Shown here: in pieces, positions 26,448 through 36,619 of the stretch | How positions within the stretch are numbered: position 1 is the first letter of the stretch | Layout: each line of letters starts with the position of its first letter | NCBI GenBank assembly: GCA_030538275.1 | Contig: JAUNUH010000009.1 | Span: forward strand, 69,582-133,581 | Origin: Flavobacteriaceae bacterium | GTDB lineage: Bacteria > Bacteroidota > Bacteroidia > Flavobacteriales > Weeksellaceae | Length of the DNA stretch: 64,000 nt | Reading direction: 5' to 3' | Translations under genes and position numbers: made by a program | The notes under the pieces: generated by a model | Told to the model about the DNA's origin: nothing | Database searches by the model: none | The model's input: only the letters and a program-made list of their open reading frames with translations

Positions 26448-26468
26448 AATATTGTTTCTAGAAAGAAA

Positions 26469-26924
26469 TTATTTGATGAATACGGTATAGGTATTCAAAT
26501 TTCCATTATGTGAAGCCAATGACCACATATCCATTCTGCTATTTCTCGGGAAATTTAAATGATAAGTGTATTGGTCACGATTAGCATCCGAAATGGTTAC
26601 AGAATTGGTGTGAATCAAATACTTTTCATTACCCAAATACTGCCATTTACCACTTACTTGCGTATCATCCGCGCAGTTGGTAAGATCTTCGCCAGTAAAG
26701 GTTTTCATGGTAAATGTGCCATTTGTATTGAAATTGTATTCAACTTTTTCATCACAAGAAGTAATATTTACAATCTGTCCTGCAAATACATTAAAATCTG
26801 TAGTCCACTTGCCTGTAAAATTACTGTTGACAACATCGTTTCCACCATCATCGTCGCCGCTGCAACTTACAAATCCAAAAGCTACAAATGCCATAAACCC
26901 GAACAAAAACAATAAGTTCTTCAT
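26469..26924 (-). CDS. Lipocalin-like surface lipoprotein
   Basis: A 151-residue lipoprotein. The signal peptide ends in a lipobox-like GFVSC, and the residues after Cys21 (SGDDDGGND) are acidic, like the lipoprotein export signal that sends Bacteroidota lipoproteins to the cell surface. The body is beta-rich (FTGKWTTDFNVFAGQ, YNFNTNGTFTMKTF, SGKWQYLGNEKYLIH), typical of the lipocalin-like domain of flavobacterial lipoproteins. Ligand unknown. It is monocistronic. Confidence 0.75.
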   Translation of the reverse strand: MKNLLFLFGFMAFVAFGFVSCSGDDDGGNDVVNSNFTGKWTTDFNVFAGQIVNITSCDEKVEYNFNTNGTFTMKTFTGEDLTNCADDTQVSGKWQYLGNEKYLIHTNSVTISDANRDQYTYHLNFPRNSRMDMWSLASHNGNLNTYTVFIK

Positions 26925-27091
26925 ATTTATTAATTTTAATAGTTAATGCAAATATAAACGATTAATTGAGCAAATACTTATGCACAACGGTTAAAAAAAA
27001 ATTAAAATTTAATTTCAAACGCTTGTGGGAAAATGCTATTATCCCATCTTTTTAAGGGATTTTTTCTAAATTTGAACAAATTTTGAATTTT

Positions 27092-27949
27092 ATGTTACAG
27101 TCCATGACCGGCTTCGGTAAATCAGAAATCAATATTGGAGGTATGAGGTATAGTATTGATATTAAATCGCTTAATTCCAAAAATATTGATTTGAATGTGC
27201 GCTTGCCTCAATGGATGCGACCCAATGAAGCCGAAATTCGAAAAATTATTTCTGATACGATGCAACGCGGAAAGATCGACGTTTACATCAATCATGAAAT
27301 TCTTGATGATTCGGGACCGGTAAGCCTCAACATTCAATTGCTCAAATCGTATATGCAGCAAATGCAGCAAGTATCACCGGATTTATCGCTTGAAGCCAGA
27401 TTTCAAGCGGCTATGCAGTTGCCCGACCTCATCCAGGTAAGACAAAACGAGTTTACTGAAAATGAATGGAATAGTTTTCATGAAGCTGTTTTGCAAGCGG
27501 TCCACAACGCTATACAATTCAGAAATGATGAAGGGAGGGTTTTGGAAATTGAACTTATTGCCCGCATCAAAATTATTCAAGAATTATTGCAACAGGTACC
27601 CCAATTTGAAAAAGAACGCATTACAAGACTTAGGGAAAGAATTTTGCGCTCTTTACAAGAAATCCAGGATGTAGACCAGGATAGATTTGAGCAGGAACTG
27701 ATTTTTTATTTGGAAAAATTGGATATTACCGAAGAAAAAGTGCGACTAGAAAATCACTTAGAATATTTTTTAAGCACAATGAAGGAAAAAATTTCCAATG
27801 GAAAAAAGTTGAGCTTTATCACACAAGAAATCGGGAGAGAAATCAATACTCTCGGATCCAAATCAAATCACGCAGAGTTACAAAAAATTGTCGTTGAAAT
27901 GAAGGACGAATTAGAAAAAATTAAAGAACAAATCCTAAATGTACTATGA
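27092..27949 (+). CDS. YicC/YloC-family endoribonuclease
   Basis: A 285-residue protein with the family start MLQSMTGFGKSE and the conserved C-terminal LSFITQEIGREINTLGSKSN. YicC proteins are single-strand endoribonucleases implicated in RNA turnover. The ATG at 27092 is chosen over an in-frame TTG at 27083 because it gives the family N-terminus. The stop overlaps the gmk start (ATGA), and this pairing with gmk is widespread, which supports both calls. Confidence 0.93.
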   Translation: MLQSMTGFGKSEINIGGMRYSIDIKSLNSKNIDLNVRLPQWMRPNEAEIRKIISDTMQRGKIDVYINHEILDDSGPVSLNIQLLKSYMQQMQQVSPDLSLEARFQAAMQLPDLIQVRQNEFTENEWNSFHEAVLQAVHNAIQFRNDEGRVLEIELIARIKIIQELLQQVPQFEKERITRLRERILRSLQEIQDVDQDRFEQELIFYLEKLDITEEKVRLENHLEYFLSTMKEKISNGKKLSFITQEIGREINTLGSKSNHAELQKIVVEMKDELEKIKEQILNVL

Positions 27950-28521
27950 GCACTGGCAAACTTATTATTTTCTCGGCTCCAAGCGGTGCAGGAAAAACGA
28001 CACTTGTTAAACACCTTCTTCAAAACAATCCCAAACTGGCATTTTCGATTTCTTGCGCTACCCGCAGTCAAAGAATTAATGAAACCGATGGTAAAGATTA
28101 TTATTTTATAAGCCCAGATGATTTTAAACAAAAAATTGATAATCAAGAATTTGTGGAATGGGAAGAAGTCTATAAAAATCATTTTTATGGCACCTTAAAG
28201 TCTGAAATTCAACGGATTTGGAACCAAGATAAACATGTACTTTTTGATATTGATGTGAAAGGCGGATTGAATCTTAAAAAACAGTTTGGTGAAAATGCCC
28301 TGGCTATTTTTGTTCAACCTCCTACATTTGAAGCATTGGCGCAACGACTCACAGCGAGAAACACAGATTCTAACGACAAATTACAAATGCGTATCGAAAA
28401 AGCGTCGGAAGAGTTGAAGTATGCCCCACAATTCGACTGGATTTTAATAAACGATGATTTGCAAAAAGCTAAATCACAAGTCATTGAAAAAGTAAACGAG
28501 TTTTTACAAGAAGTTCAATAG
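27946..28521 (+). CDS. gmk: Guanylate kinase
   Basis: A 191-residue kinase that phosphorylates GMP to GDP. It has the P-loop SAPSGAGKTTL near residue 9, the GMP-binding region SCATRSQRINETDGKDYYF and the FDIDVKGGLNLKK segment. Its start overlaps the yicC stop by 4 bp (ATGA), so the two are translationally coupled. Normal length. Confidence 0.97.
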   Translation: MSTGKLIIFSAPSGAGKTTLVKHLLQNNPKLAFSISCATRSQRINETDGKDYYFISPDDFKQKIDNQEFVEWEEVYKNHFYGTLKSEIQRIWNQDKHVLFDIDVKGGLNLKKQFGENALAIFVQPPTFEALAQRLTARNTDSNDKLQMRIEKASEELKYAPQFDWILINDDLQKAKSQVIEKVNEFLQEVQ

Positions 28522-28577
28522 AAATCTTCAAAAAAATGCAAATTCCCTTATTTGAAGAATAAAACCTAGAAAAATGC

Positions 28578-29462
28578 TTATTTCCGAGGATGAAAATCTT
28601 CAATATTTTTGCGTAAATAGCTCATATCCAAGTGTGTATAAATTTCTGTAGTGGTAATACTTTCGTGGCCAAGCATCAATTGGATAGAGCGCAAATCAGC
28701 ACCATTTTCCAGCAAATGCGTGGCAAAGCTGTGACGAAACGTATGCGGACTCACATTTTTATGAATTCCTGCCAATTCGGTGTGTTTTTTTATCAACAAA
28801 AAAATCATAACACGCGTCAAGGATTGACCTCTGGAATTGATGAAAATATGATCAGTGAATTGCTTATCAATTTTTTGATGAATTCGTACTTGTTGAATGT
28901 AGATGTTCAAAATTTTTTGCGTATAAACAGGAACCGGAACCAAGCGTTGTTTGTTTCCTTTTCCCGTAACACGAATGAATCCATCGTCAAAAAATAAATC
29001 AGAAATCTTAAGCTCTGTAAGCTCAGACACACGCAATCCGCATCCGTACAGCGTTTCGAAAATTGCACGATTGCGTTCAGCATGAGGCAGTGACAAATCT
29101 ATACTTTCTATGATTTGATTGATTTCCTCCAGACTCAAGGTATCGGGTAGATTTAGACCTAATTTGGGTGATTTGATGGTCTGGGCAGGATTGCTTTCAA
29201 TACTTTCTTCCTCAACCAAAAAGTCAAAAAAAGATTTAATCGAAGAAAGAATTCTCGATTGGGTACTTGCAGCGTATTTTTTTGAATTTTCGTGATTAAA
29301 ATCGCGTATATGCTCTGTATTAATCAATTTGGGTGACAAATCCGAATAGGTTCGTTGCATTTTTTGAATATCTCTCAAATAACTTTGGATAGAATTTTCT
29401 GCCAAGTTACGCTCGAGTTTCAGATACGATTTATAAGCTTCTATAGCTTCATTCCATTGCAT
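28578..29462 (-). CDS. xerD: Tyrosine recombinase XerD-like
   Basis: A 294-residue site-specific recombinase, probably acting in chromosome dimer resolution at dif. The full catalytic set is present: Arg144 (GLRVSEL), Lys168 (TGKGNKQR), His240/Arg243 (HTFRHSF), His266 (LGHESI) and Tyr275 (EIYTH). Spacing equals that of E. coli XerD. The N-terminal core-binding domain (residues 1-100) is complete. Its ATG shares one base with the TAA of the S41 protease gene, so they are coupled. No mobile-element context is visible, so a housekeeping role is favoured. Confidence 0.92.
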   Translation of the reverse strand: MQWNEAIEAYKSYLKLERNLAENSIQSYLRDIQKMQRTYSDLSPKLINTEHIRDFNHENSKKYAASTQSRILSSIKSFFDFLVEEESIESNPAQTIKSPKLGLNLPDTLSLEEINQIIESIDLSLPHAERNRAIFETLYGCGLRVSELTELKISDLFFDDGFIRVTGKGNKQRLVPVPVYTQKILNIYIQQVRIHQKIDKQFTDHIFINSRGQSLTRVMIFLLIKKHTELAGIHKNVSPHTFRHSFATHLLENGADLRSIQLMLGHESITTTEIYTHLDMSYLRKNIEDFHPRK

Positions 29463-31054
29463 TATTTACCGCTATTGTTGAGTTCTATTGCCTTTAAAAT
29501 CATGGGGTCGTTGCGGCTCCAAACTTTGTCATAAGCGGTTTGGCCATATAGAAAACGAGCCATTCCAGCCTTGATGAAATTATTGAAATTAATCATTTCT
29601 TTTTCATCCAATTGTTCAGGACTCAAGCCGATATCAGTTAGCATTTTTAAAGCTAATTCATCGGTTTTGTAATAGGAAATAAAATGTTCTTCTAGAATTT
29701 TTTGCAAACTTTCATGATTTTTTTCTATATGATTGAAAATCTGAATATTGAAAAGGTCATTATGAGTTTGTTCATAGAACCATCTGCCGTATCCCATAGA
29801 ATCTATTGGAATGAAAACATCTGGAATGATACCACCACCACCATATACGATTTTGCCTTTTGGTGTTTTAAACATCAGTGAATCAGGGATTTTGATGCTG
29901 TCTTTGGTAAACATTTCGCCGCTTAAATATCTTTTAGTAATATCACTGTTATATTGTTCGATTCCATTGGAATAGGGTTTTTGAATGGAACGACCTGTAG
30001 GCGTGTAGTATTTGGCAGTTGTGAGTCGTAGTTTGCTGCCGTCTCCCAGGCTTATTTCCCTCTGTACCAGTCCTTTTCCATAACTTCGCCTGCCGATAAT
30101 TGTACCTGCATCATTGTCTTGAACTGCACCTGCAATAATTTCACTTGCAGAAGCTGAGCCTTCATCTATCAAAACATACAATTGTTGTCCGTCAAATTCG
30201 CCTTTGTTGGTGGCGTATCTATAGGCTTTTTTGCCATCGGCATCTTGTGTAAAGACAATCAGTTGATCCGATCCCAAGAACTCATCGGCTATGCGTTCTG
30301 CACTACTCATCAACCCACCAGGGTTTCCGCGCAAATCTAGAACTAATGCGTTCATTCCTTGATGTTTAAGTTTCAACAAAGCGGTTTTGAATTCGAGATA
30401 AGTGTTTTCGCCAAATCTGCGTAATTTGATATATCCCAATTGGTTTGTAAGCATATAACTCTCGCTTACACTGGCTCGAGGTATTACGGATCTACGTGCA
30501 TTAATGGTTCGTTTTTCGCCATCACGTATGATTTTAATCTGAACATCTGAATTGATTTCACCTTGAATTAAATCTGCTGCACGTGACACAGCTTTTCCGG
30601 TTACTACAGAGTCGTTCACGCTCAAAACTCGATCAGACAATTTAAAAAATGATTTGTTCGGACTTTGCTTATCTACATGGGTGATAATCATCGTATCATT
30701 ATAGATAACATATTGAATTCCAATGCCTACGTAGTATCCCTTCATTTCTCTTTCCATATCGCGAGAAAGTTTTTTTTCTAGATATACGCTATGGGGATCA
30801 AGATTAGACATGACAAAATTGATGGTGTTATCTACCAAACTGTCGGTATTGATGTTTTCGATATATTGGTTGTCGATTAAACTCATGAGGCGTCGCATCT
30901 TTTGCTCATTTACCGAATAGGAGATTGCCACATATTTATCATTTTCGTCCACGGCAATATCATATCGTTGACCTGTTTGATAGCCCAGACCAAAAATAAT
31001 GAGGATGGCAAGCAAACCCAAGATTACATTCAATACCTTCAGAATTCGGTTCAT
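29462..31054 (-). CDS. S41-family C-terminal processing peptidase
   Basis: A 530-residue Ctp/Prc-type protease with an N-terminal membrane anchor (VLNVILGLLAILIIFGLGYQ), a PDZ domain (about 95-180), and a catalytic domain with LDLRGNPGGL, the serine segment DEGSASASEI and lysine segment GRRSYGKGLVQ. It likely cleaves periplasmic proteins near their C-termini. Its start overlaps the deaminase stop by 4 bp (ATGA), and its stop overlaps the xerD start, giving a tight deaminase-ctp-xerD operon. Confidence 0.93.
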   Translation of the reverse strand: MNRILKVLNVILGLLAILIIFGLGYQTGQRYDIAVDENDKYVAISYSVNEQKMRRLMSLIDNQYIENINTDSLVDNTINFVMSNLDPHSVYLEKKLSRDMEREMKGYYVGIGIQYVIYNDTMIITHVDKQSPNKSFFKLSDRVLSVNDSVVTGKAVSRAADLIQGEINSDVQIKIIRDGEKRTINARRSVIPRASVSESYMLTNQLGYIKLRRFGENTYLEFKTALLKLKHQGMNALVLDLRGNPGGLMSSAERIADEFLGSDQLIVFTQDADGKKAYRYATNKGEFDGQQLYVLIDEGSASASEIIAGAVQDNDAGTIIGRRSYGKGLVQREISLGDGSKLRLTTAKYYTPTGRSIQKPYSNGIEQYNSDITKRYLSGEMFTKDSIKIPDSLMFKTPKGKIVYGGGGIIPDVFIPIDSMGYGRWFYEQTHNDLFNIQIFNHIEKNHESLQKILEEHFISYYKTDELALKMLTDIGLSPEQLDEKEMINFNNFIKAGMARFLYGQTAYDKVWSRNDPMILKAIELNNSGK

Positions 31055-31494
31055 TCTGGATTTTGCATTAATTCTTCTTTTGAAATTCTCTTTAAATCTA
31101 CGCCAGCTTTAGCAAGGAAATCCAATCCTTCTGTATCCGAGTAGCCGTCGATATACACGACTCTTTTTATCCCTGCTTGGTGAATGAGTTTGCTGCATTC
31201 TTTGCAGGGTGAAAGTGTGATATACAAGGTAGAATCATTGCAATTATGGGTAGAAGCTGCAGTTTTTAAAATCGCATTGGCTTCGGCATGCAGTACGTAC
31301 CATTTGGTTTTTCCCTCCGTGTCTTCACAAATATTTTCAAAACCACTTGGGGTTCCGTTGTAGCCATCAGAAATTATCATACGGTCTTTGACAATGAGTG
31401 CGCCTACTTGTTTTCGTTTACAATAGGAGAGTTTGGCCCATTCCAGTGCCATTTTCAAATAGGCTTTGTCGTATTTCAGCTGTTTCTTATCCAT
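31051..31494 (-). CDS. dCMP/cytidine-type deaminase
   Basis: A 147-residue zinc-dependent deaminase of the dCMP deaminase/ComEB type, converting dCMP to dUMP for thymidylate synthesis. Zinc and catalytic residues: HAEANAI and SPCKECSK; substrate region SDGYNGTPSG. I start at the ATG at 31494; a GTG at 31500 would add two residues. It is first in the operon with the S41 protease and xerD. Confidence 0.93.
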   Translation of the reverse strand: MDKKQLKYDKAYLKMALEWAKLSYCKRKQVGALIVKDRMIISDGYNGTPSGFENICEDTEGKTKWYVLHAEANAILKTAASTHNCNDSTLYITLSPCKECSKLIHQAGIKRVVYIDGYSDTEGLDFLAKAGVDLKRISKEELMQNPE

Positions 31495-31504
31495 GACCAC
31501 AATC

Positions 31505-33907
31505 TCACAAATTTGTTCGTAACGAAATTACGAAATTTCTTCCCGGTGCAGAAATTCCTGAGGCAAAAGGTCTATATCGTTTGTCTAAAATATTTTCTAG
31601 TCTGAAATTCAGTAATATATGTTTATTTATTTGATATTGTGTTGTCAAATCTAGCACGCTCCAGGCCGGGGAATAGGGTTTGCCATGGGCATCAAGCGCA
31701 TACATATAGGCTTTTTCGATTTCAGAAGGGGGTAAATCTTCTGCATTTATTCTGGCATTAAAACGATATTCAATATTTAGATTAAATTTATTTCGCTTAA
31801 ATTCCAATGCCAAATTTCCAAATAATGGCGCGGCATGTCGCATCGGAGCAGTGGTTCCGTCATCAAGTTCTTCAGTTCCATGAGTGAAATTAAGCGCACC
31901 TATGACTTTCAAATTGCGATTCAAATTGATTTCTGCCTCGGCTATTCCACCATATACAATAGCTTCTGATGCGTTTTGAACGGCTTGTATTCTGCTCAAT
32001 TCACCATGGTATTGCAAGTATTCTTCTCCGTTCAATTCAAAATTTCTTCTTACCAATGCATCATGCAGCCAACTGTAATATCCCATAAAGTGAAGATGTA
32101 ATATTTTCCCAAAAGTCTTGTGTACACCAGCCTCCAGACTGTAAATATATTCGGGACGAAGATGTGGATTGGGTATCATCACAAATCCAGGGGTAGAATC
32201 AAATACTTTGCTTATGTCGTCTATATTCGGAGCTCTGAATCCCGTGGCGAAATTTGCATTTACAGAAAGGTTCCGGTCAATTCGATAATGAATTCCTGCA
32301 CTACCAGTTACAGAGCTTGTTGTGAAATTGGCATTGTCGAATGGAAAATCATAAAATGTATCATCAAATGATGAATTAGAATGAACCCAACTGTATCGTA
32401 AACCTGTTTCCATATTCAATCCAGATAATATTTCTGAGGATAATTTGGTGTACATTCCAAATTGAGTCCAATCAGAACCATCTGGGTAGCGACTTTGGCT
32501 TGATTGCGTATCTCCTGTAAGGGTATTTTGTTGAAATCCGGAAGAGTTGACATGATTATGACGTAAATCTAATCCATAAAAAAGCTCATGATTTGGATGT
32601 AGTTCTTTTTTGAAATTATTGTCCCACGAAAAAAGATTAACTCTTTCAAAATAGTTGTTTTTGATATTTGAATTAAAATTCCTATCGTGCCTACTTTCGG
32701 TAAAGTATTGATGAGAAAGGGTAGATTTGAATTCATCAAAAAAATTGTTTTTGTACAGAAACTCCCCCGAAAGTGCAGAAAAAATCCATTCTTGTGGTCC
32801 ATAATACCATTCTGCAGAGCGCAAATTGGAATCGCGGTATCGTATAAGCCTATCATAACGAGGGACATCAGAGGTTTTGGCCATACTGAAAGTTGCTGTG
32901 AAATTGGCTTTGGTATGAGGATGAAAAGCAATTTTTTGCAGTAGGTTGAATTGGCTGTATCCAGTATTTCTTTGTATCAGAGGATTGTCATTCTCTATCA
33001 TTATGTCTTCTCCATTTTCTTGTATGACATAATGTTTTCTCAAATAATCGTCGGGTCCATTTTTTCCCATGGTTAAATCTCCAAATTGTTGATGACTGAA
33101 TGACGTAAGATTTGTCAATTTGGCTGAAGAAAACTGAATATCTGCATGAAATTTCTTTTCGTCTGCAGCACTTCCGTATCCCGCTATTGCTGTAACGTCA
33201 ATATGGGGTCTTTTTGTAGGCAAAACAGTTTTTGTTTCAAAATTCATTACGCCACCTATGGCATCAGACCCGTACAAGACCGATCCTGGTCCTGGTAAAA
33301 TATCTATGTTTTGAAGGCTATTGGGATCTATAGCAATAATGTTTTGAATATTTCCTGACCTGAAGATAGCATTATTCATATTCACACCATCAACGCTTAT
33401 CAGCAATCGATTGGTAGAATATCCTCGAATAATAGGACTGCCACCGCCCAATTGGCTTTTTTGAATATACACCTCTGTGGCATGATTCAGCACATCAGCG
33501 GTTGTAGATGCATTCATCAGATGTATATCTTTTTCTGTAAATTCATGTGAATTTGATGGGTTTTGTGATCGGTTTCTTTTCCAATTTTTACCTGTGACAA
33601 TAATTGCGCTTAGTTTAAAAATTTCGCTGTCAAGATATATCACATTTTCCTCTGTTGAAGATAAATTCGAGATTCGAATAATTTTAGTTTTATATTTATC
33701 TGCGGCAACTCGTACAGAATCATGGTCTAAATGGGGTAGGCTTGCTTTTCCTAGATAATTTGTTTCTGTAATGGGGTGTTTGTTGAGGGTTTTGATTTGA
33801 GCACCTTCCAATGGAATGCCACTCAGAGAATCCTTGACTATTATTTGTTGTGCATAAAAAAAACACCCCAAGAATAGGGTGATTATGCATAATATTTTCA
33901 ATTTCAT
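31505..33907 (-). CDS. TonB-dependent receptor, haem/haemoglobin-receptor-like
   Basis: An 800-residue outer-membrane receptor. Signal peptide MKLKILCIITLFLGCFFYAQ, a short carboxypeptidase-regulatory-like domain (LSGIPLEGAQIKTLNKHPIT), plug (about 105-225: TTADVLNHATEVYIQ, SPIIRGYSTNRLLISVDGV, GSVLYGSDAIGGVMNFET) and a barrel ending GRNFVISLRTNL. The NPHLRPE segment before a late barrel strand resembles the NPxLxPE box of haem/haemoglobin receptors, so haem is a reasonable ligand guess. No iron-regulatory site was identified. An in-frame ATG at 33937 would add ten non-signal residues. Confidence 0.88.
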   Translation of the reverse strand: MKLKILCIITLFLGCFFYAQQIIVKDSLSGIPLEGAQIKTLNKHPITETNYLGKASLPHLDHDSVRVAADKYKTKIIRISNLSSTEENVIYLDSEIFKLSAIIVTGKNWKRNRSQNPSNSHEFTEKDIHLMNASTTADVLNHATEVYIQKSQLGGGSPIIRGYSTNRLLISVDGVNMNNAIFRSGNIQNIIAIDPNSLQNIDILPGPGSVLYGSDAIGGVMNFETKTVLPTKRPHIDVTAIAGYGSAADEKKFHADIQFSSAKLTNLTSFSHQQFGDLTMGKNGPDDYLRKHYVIQENGEDIMIENDNPLIQRNTGYSQFNLLQKIAFHPHTKANFTATFSMAKTSDVPRYDRLIRYRDSNLRSAEWYYGPQEWIFSALSGEFLYKNNFFDEFKSTLSHQYFTESRHDRNFNSNIKNNYFERVNLFSWDNNFKKELHPNHELFYGLDLRHNHVNSSGFQQNTLTGDTQSSQSRYPDGSDWTQFGMYTKLSSEILSGLNMETGLRYSWVHSNSSFDDTFYDFPFDNANFTTSSVTGSAGIHYRIDRNLSVNANFATGFRAPNIDDISKVFDSTPGFVMIPNPHLRPEYIYSLEAGVHKTFGKILHLHFMGYYSWLHDALVRRNFELNGEEYLQYHGELSRIQAVQNASEAIVYGGIAEAEINLNRNLKVIGALNFTHGTEELDDGTTAPMRHAAPLFGNLALEFKRNKFNLNIEYRFNARINAEDLPPSEIEKAYMYALDAHGKPYSPAWSVLDLTTQYQINKHILLNFRLENILDKRYRPFASGISAPGRNFVISLRTNL

Positions 33908-33971
33908 AAATCCTACAAATTCCTGAATATGATGCAAAAATTATGCCTTGAATATGAATATTTTGACTGAT

Positions 33972-35414
33972 TTAAATGGTAGTAAAACGTAGCGTGTTGG
34001 TAATCCCTTTCTTAAATACGGGCATCGCATTCAAATTGATTACATAATCACCGTCTTGTACCAGATTGCTTCTTTTCAAAAACCTATTAACTTCTATCAC
34101 GGTTTCGTCTGTACTTTTATCTCCATGATAATAGAATGCTTCCACACCCCACAATAAATTGAGCATGCCCATAATTTTGCGATTCGGAGTAAAGATGAAA
34201 ATATTGGCATTAGGCCTGTGAGAAGAAATTTGAAAAGCTGTATAGCCAGAATAGGTAATGGTTACAATAGCTTTGGTCTCTGTATGTTCAGCCATTTTAG
34301 CCGCATTGAAGCAAATCACATTGGTTATATACCTATCACCATCAGTGACTGTAGGTGGGTGCGGCGGAATCGAGATGTGAGAGTCATTTTCAACCGTTCG
34401 CAGAATATTTGACATGGTTTTGATGACCTCTACGGGGTAGGTACCTACAGAAGTTTCGCCACTCAACATCACTGCGTCTGCTCCATCCATTACAGAATTA
34501 GCTACATCGTTCACCTCTGCCCGGGTAGGTGTAAGGCTGCTAATCATACTTTCCATCATTTGTGTAGCAATAATCACGGGTTTACGGGCGATTTTGGCTT
34601 GGTCCACCAACATTTTTTGCGCAATGGGAACTTCCTCCATAGGGATTTCGACTCCCAAATCACCTCTAGCCACCATCAATGCGTCACATTGCGGAATGAT
34701 TTCTTCAATATTTTCCAGTGCTTCGGGCTTTTCAATTTTGGCGCAAATCGGAATTTTGTGCGGTGATTTTTCTTTGATTAAATTCTTTAAATCAATTACA
34801 TCCTGTGCATGTCTTACAAAACTCAAGGCTATCCAATCGACTTCTTGTTCTATCGCAAATAATGCGTCTTTTACATCCTTTTCGGTGAGTGCTGGGAGTG
34901 ATACATTTGTATTGGGAAGGTTGACACCTTTTTTCGAATTTAGTGGACCGCCTTGTATTACACGTGCCTTAACCTCGTTGTTGGAGTCGGTTTCAATAAC
35001 TTCTAGGATCAATTTACCATCGTCAATCAATATGCGTTCATTTACTTTCACATCCTGCGCAAATTGCTTATACGTCATGAAAACTCTTTTAGAATTTCCC
35101 GTTATTTTCTCATTGGTAAATGTTAAAATATCCCCAGGATGCAAAAAGGAATTTTCTTCTACAATTCCAATTCGTAGTTTAGGTCCTTGTAAATCTGCAA
35201 GAATTCCGATAGAAAACTCCTCTTCATCGTTGATTTCTCTTATCCAATTGATATTTTCTTTAACAATATCATAATTGGCATGGGAAAAATTAATTCTAAA
35301 TACATTAACGCCTGCATAGACCATCTCTCGAATAATTTCTTTGCTATTGGTTGATGGCCCTAATGTGGCTACTATTTTGGTTTTTTTTGTGAAATTTCTC
35401 TTATAAATACTCAT
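33972..35414 (-). CDS. pyk: Pyruvate kinase
   Basis: A 480-residue glycolytic enzyme making pyruvate and ATP from PEP and ADP. Signatures include KIVATLGPSTNS, the catalytic CAKIEKPEALENI, MVARGDLGVEIP and the MMESMISSLTPTRAEV segment. The C-terminal allosteric domain is present. The start overlaps the IPExxxVDY gene stop by 4 bp (ATGA). It is last in the acpP-fabF-rnc-IPExxxVDY-pyk run. Confidence 0.97.
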   Translation of the reverse strand: MSIYKRNFTKKTKIVATLGPSTNSKEIIREMVYAGVNVFRINFSHANYDIVKENINWIREINDEEEFSIGILADLQGPKLRIGIVEENSFLHPGDILTFTNEKITGNSKRVFMTYKQFAQDVKVNERILIDDGKLILEVIETDSNNEVKARVIQGGPLNSKKGVNLPNTNVSLPALTEKDVKDALFAIEQEVDWIALSFVRHAQDVIDLKNLIKEKSPHKIPICAKIEKPEALENIEEIIPQCDALMVARGDLGVEIPMEEVPIAQKMLVDQAKIARKPVIIATQMMESMISSLTPTRAEVNDVANSVMDGADAVMLSGETSVGTYPVEVIKTMSNILRTVENDSHISIPPHPPTVTDGDRYITNVICFNAAKMAEHTETKAIVTITYSGYTAFQISSHRPNANIFIFTPNRKIMGMLNLLWGVEAFYYHGDKSTDETVIEVNRFLKRSNLVQDGDYVINLNAMPVFKKGITNTLRFTTI

Positions 35415-35869
35415 AGAATAAGTAAATTTTTTTCCTTGGATGTCAAGGAATCTAATATTGAATAGGTTTGAATTAAATCAGAACTGCGTAAAGATACTTC
35501 ATTTAAAACTACTATCTCATCCACAATCGGAATCTTAACAATATAATCAAATCCTTTATATTTATTTAATATAAACTCAGTTTCTTGAATTTGACCGAAT
35601 AAGGTATCAGCACCGCTAATCAATACGGGATGAGATTGATTTTTAATAAGAAAGTATTCTACGGAATGAATTTCATCAAAGTACTCATACAACGAAAAAC
35701 AAAAGGTTTTGTTATTAATATCAATGTCGAGATCATGTATTCTACTCAATTGAAAAGAAAATAATTTATTCAAGTGAAATACAAATTTAACCTCGTCCAT
35801 ACCTTTGGATTGTATCCCGTAACAGGTAAATTCTTCCTCAAAATCATCTAACAACTGTCTTACAGCCAT
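35411..35869 (-). CDS. IPExxxVDY-family protein
   Basis: A 152-residue cytoplasmic protein of unknown function that belongs to a Bacteroidota family named for an IPExxxVDY motif; the corresponding place here is VKIPIVDEIVVL (from residue 111), so the motif itself is poorly kept. I base the call mainly on the conserved position between rnc and pyk and on general features (LLDDFEEEFTCYGIQS, HPVLISGADTLFG). Coupled by overlap to pyk and 3 bp from rnc. Confidence 0.75.
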   Translation of the reverse strand: MAVRQLLDDFEEEFTCYGIQSKGMDEVKFVFHLNKLFSFQLSRIHDLDIDINNKTFCFSLYEYFDEIHSVEYFLIKNQSHPVLISGADTLFGQIQETEFILNKYKGFDYIVKIPIVDEIVVLNEVSLRSSDLIQTYSILDSLTSKEKNLLIL

Positions 35870-35872
35870 GTC

Positions 35873-36619
35873 TCAACTCATTACATTCTGCTTTGAATAA
35901 TAAGTACGTTTAGCCGCATTTTCTTCAGCTTTTTTCTTGGATGTGCCTCGCCCTTTGGCAGTTACAACATTATCTAATCGCACAATACTTACAAAAATGG
36001 TAATATCTTCTGCGTTTTTCTCTTCAAAAGTATTAAATTCAAGATTTACCTTATGTTTTTGTGCCCACTCCAGTACATAACTTTTATAGCTTGTAATTCG
36101 ATTTTCGAGCTCTTGTAGATTCACATATGGCTCGATTACAATACGGTGGATAAAATTTCTTGTTCTTTCAAATCCCTGATCTTCATATATTGCGCCTACC
36201 AATGCCTCGAAAAGGTCGCCCGCTATATCATTACTCAAAGATGTTTTATGTTTGAATTCATTTGGAATAAATCCTACCAAGCCCAGATTATTTCCAATTT
36301 CGTTGAGGTGTTTTCGACTTACGATTTTTGAACGCATTTGGGTGAGATATCCTTCTTTTTGTGAAGGTGATTTTTCAAACAAAAATTCAGCGATTACAGC
36401 TCCAAGCATGGCGTCACCCAAAAACTCGAGTCTTTCATAATTCAAGGATTCTCCTTCCGGGTTTTTTTGTTGTGCACTTCTTGGGATAAAAGCTTCTCGA
36501 AATAAATTCGGATTATGAGGATAAAACTGAATGATTTCCTGTAGTTTTTCAGGCAGTGGGTCTGCTGGAACCGGTTCGCTTTTCGCAAGCCTGAAAAGAT
36601 TCCAAAAATTGAGTTTCAT
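35873..36619 (-). CDS. rnc: Ribonuclease III
   Basis: A 248-residue double-strand-specific endoribonuclease for rRNA processing. It has the signature ERLEFLGDAMLG with catalytic acidic residues, DLFEALVGAIYEDQG, and a C-terminal dsRNA-binding domain ending GRGTSKKKAEENAA. Its ATG directly follows the fabF stop. The acpP-fabF-rnc order is common in Bacteria. Confidence 0.96.
   Translation of the reverse strand: MKLNFWNLFRLAKSEPVPADPLPEKLQEIIQFYPHNPNLFREAFIPRSAQQKNPEGESLNYERLEFLGDAMLGAVIAEFLFEKSPSQKEGYLTQMRSKIVSRKHLNEIGNNLGLVGFIPNEFKHKTSLSNDIAGDLFEALVGAIYEDQGFERTRNFIHRIVIEPYVNLQELENRITSYKSYVLEWAQKHKVNLEFNTFEEKNAEDITIFVSIVRLDNVVTAKGRGTSKKKAEENAAKRTYYSKQNVMS

Noticed and set aside
28578..29462. 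XerD-like gene as an integrase of a mobile element
   Set aside because: Full XerD-like catalytic spacing, tight operon with a protease and a deaminase, and no attachment repeats or cargo genes nearby.
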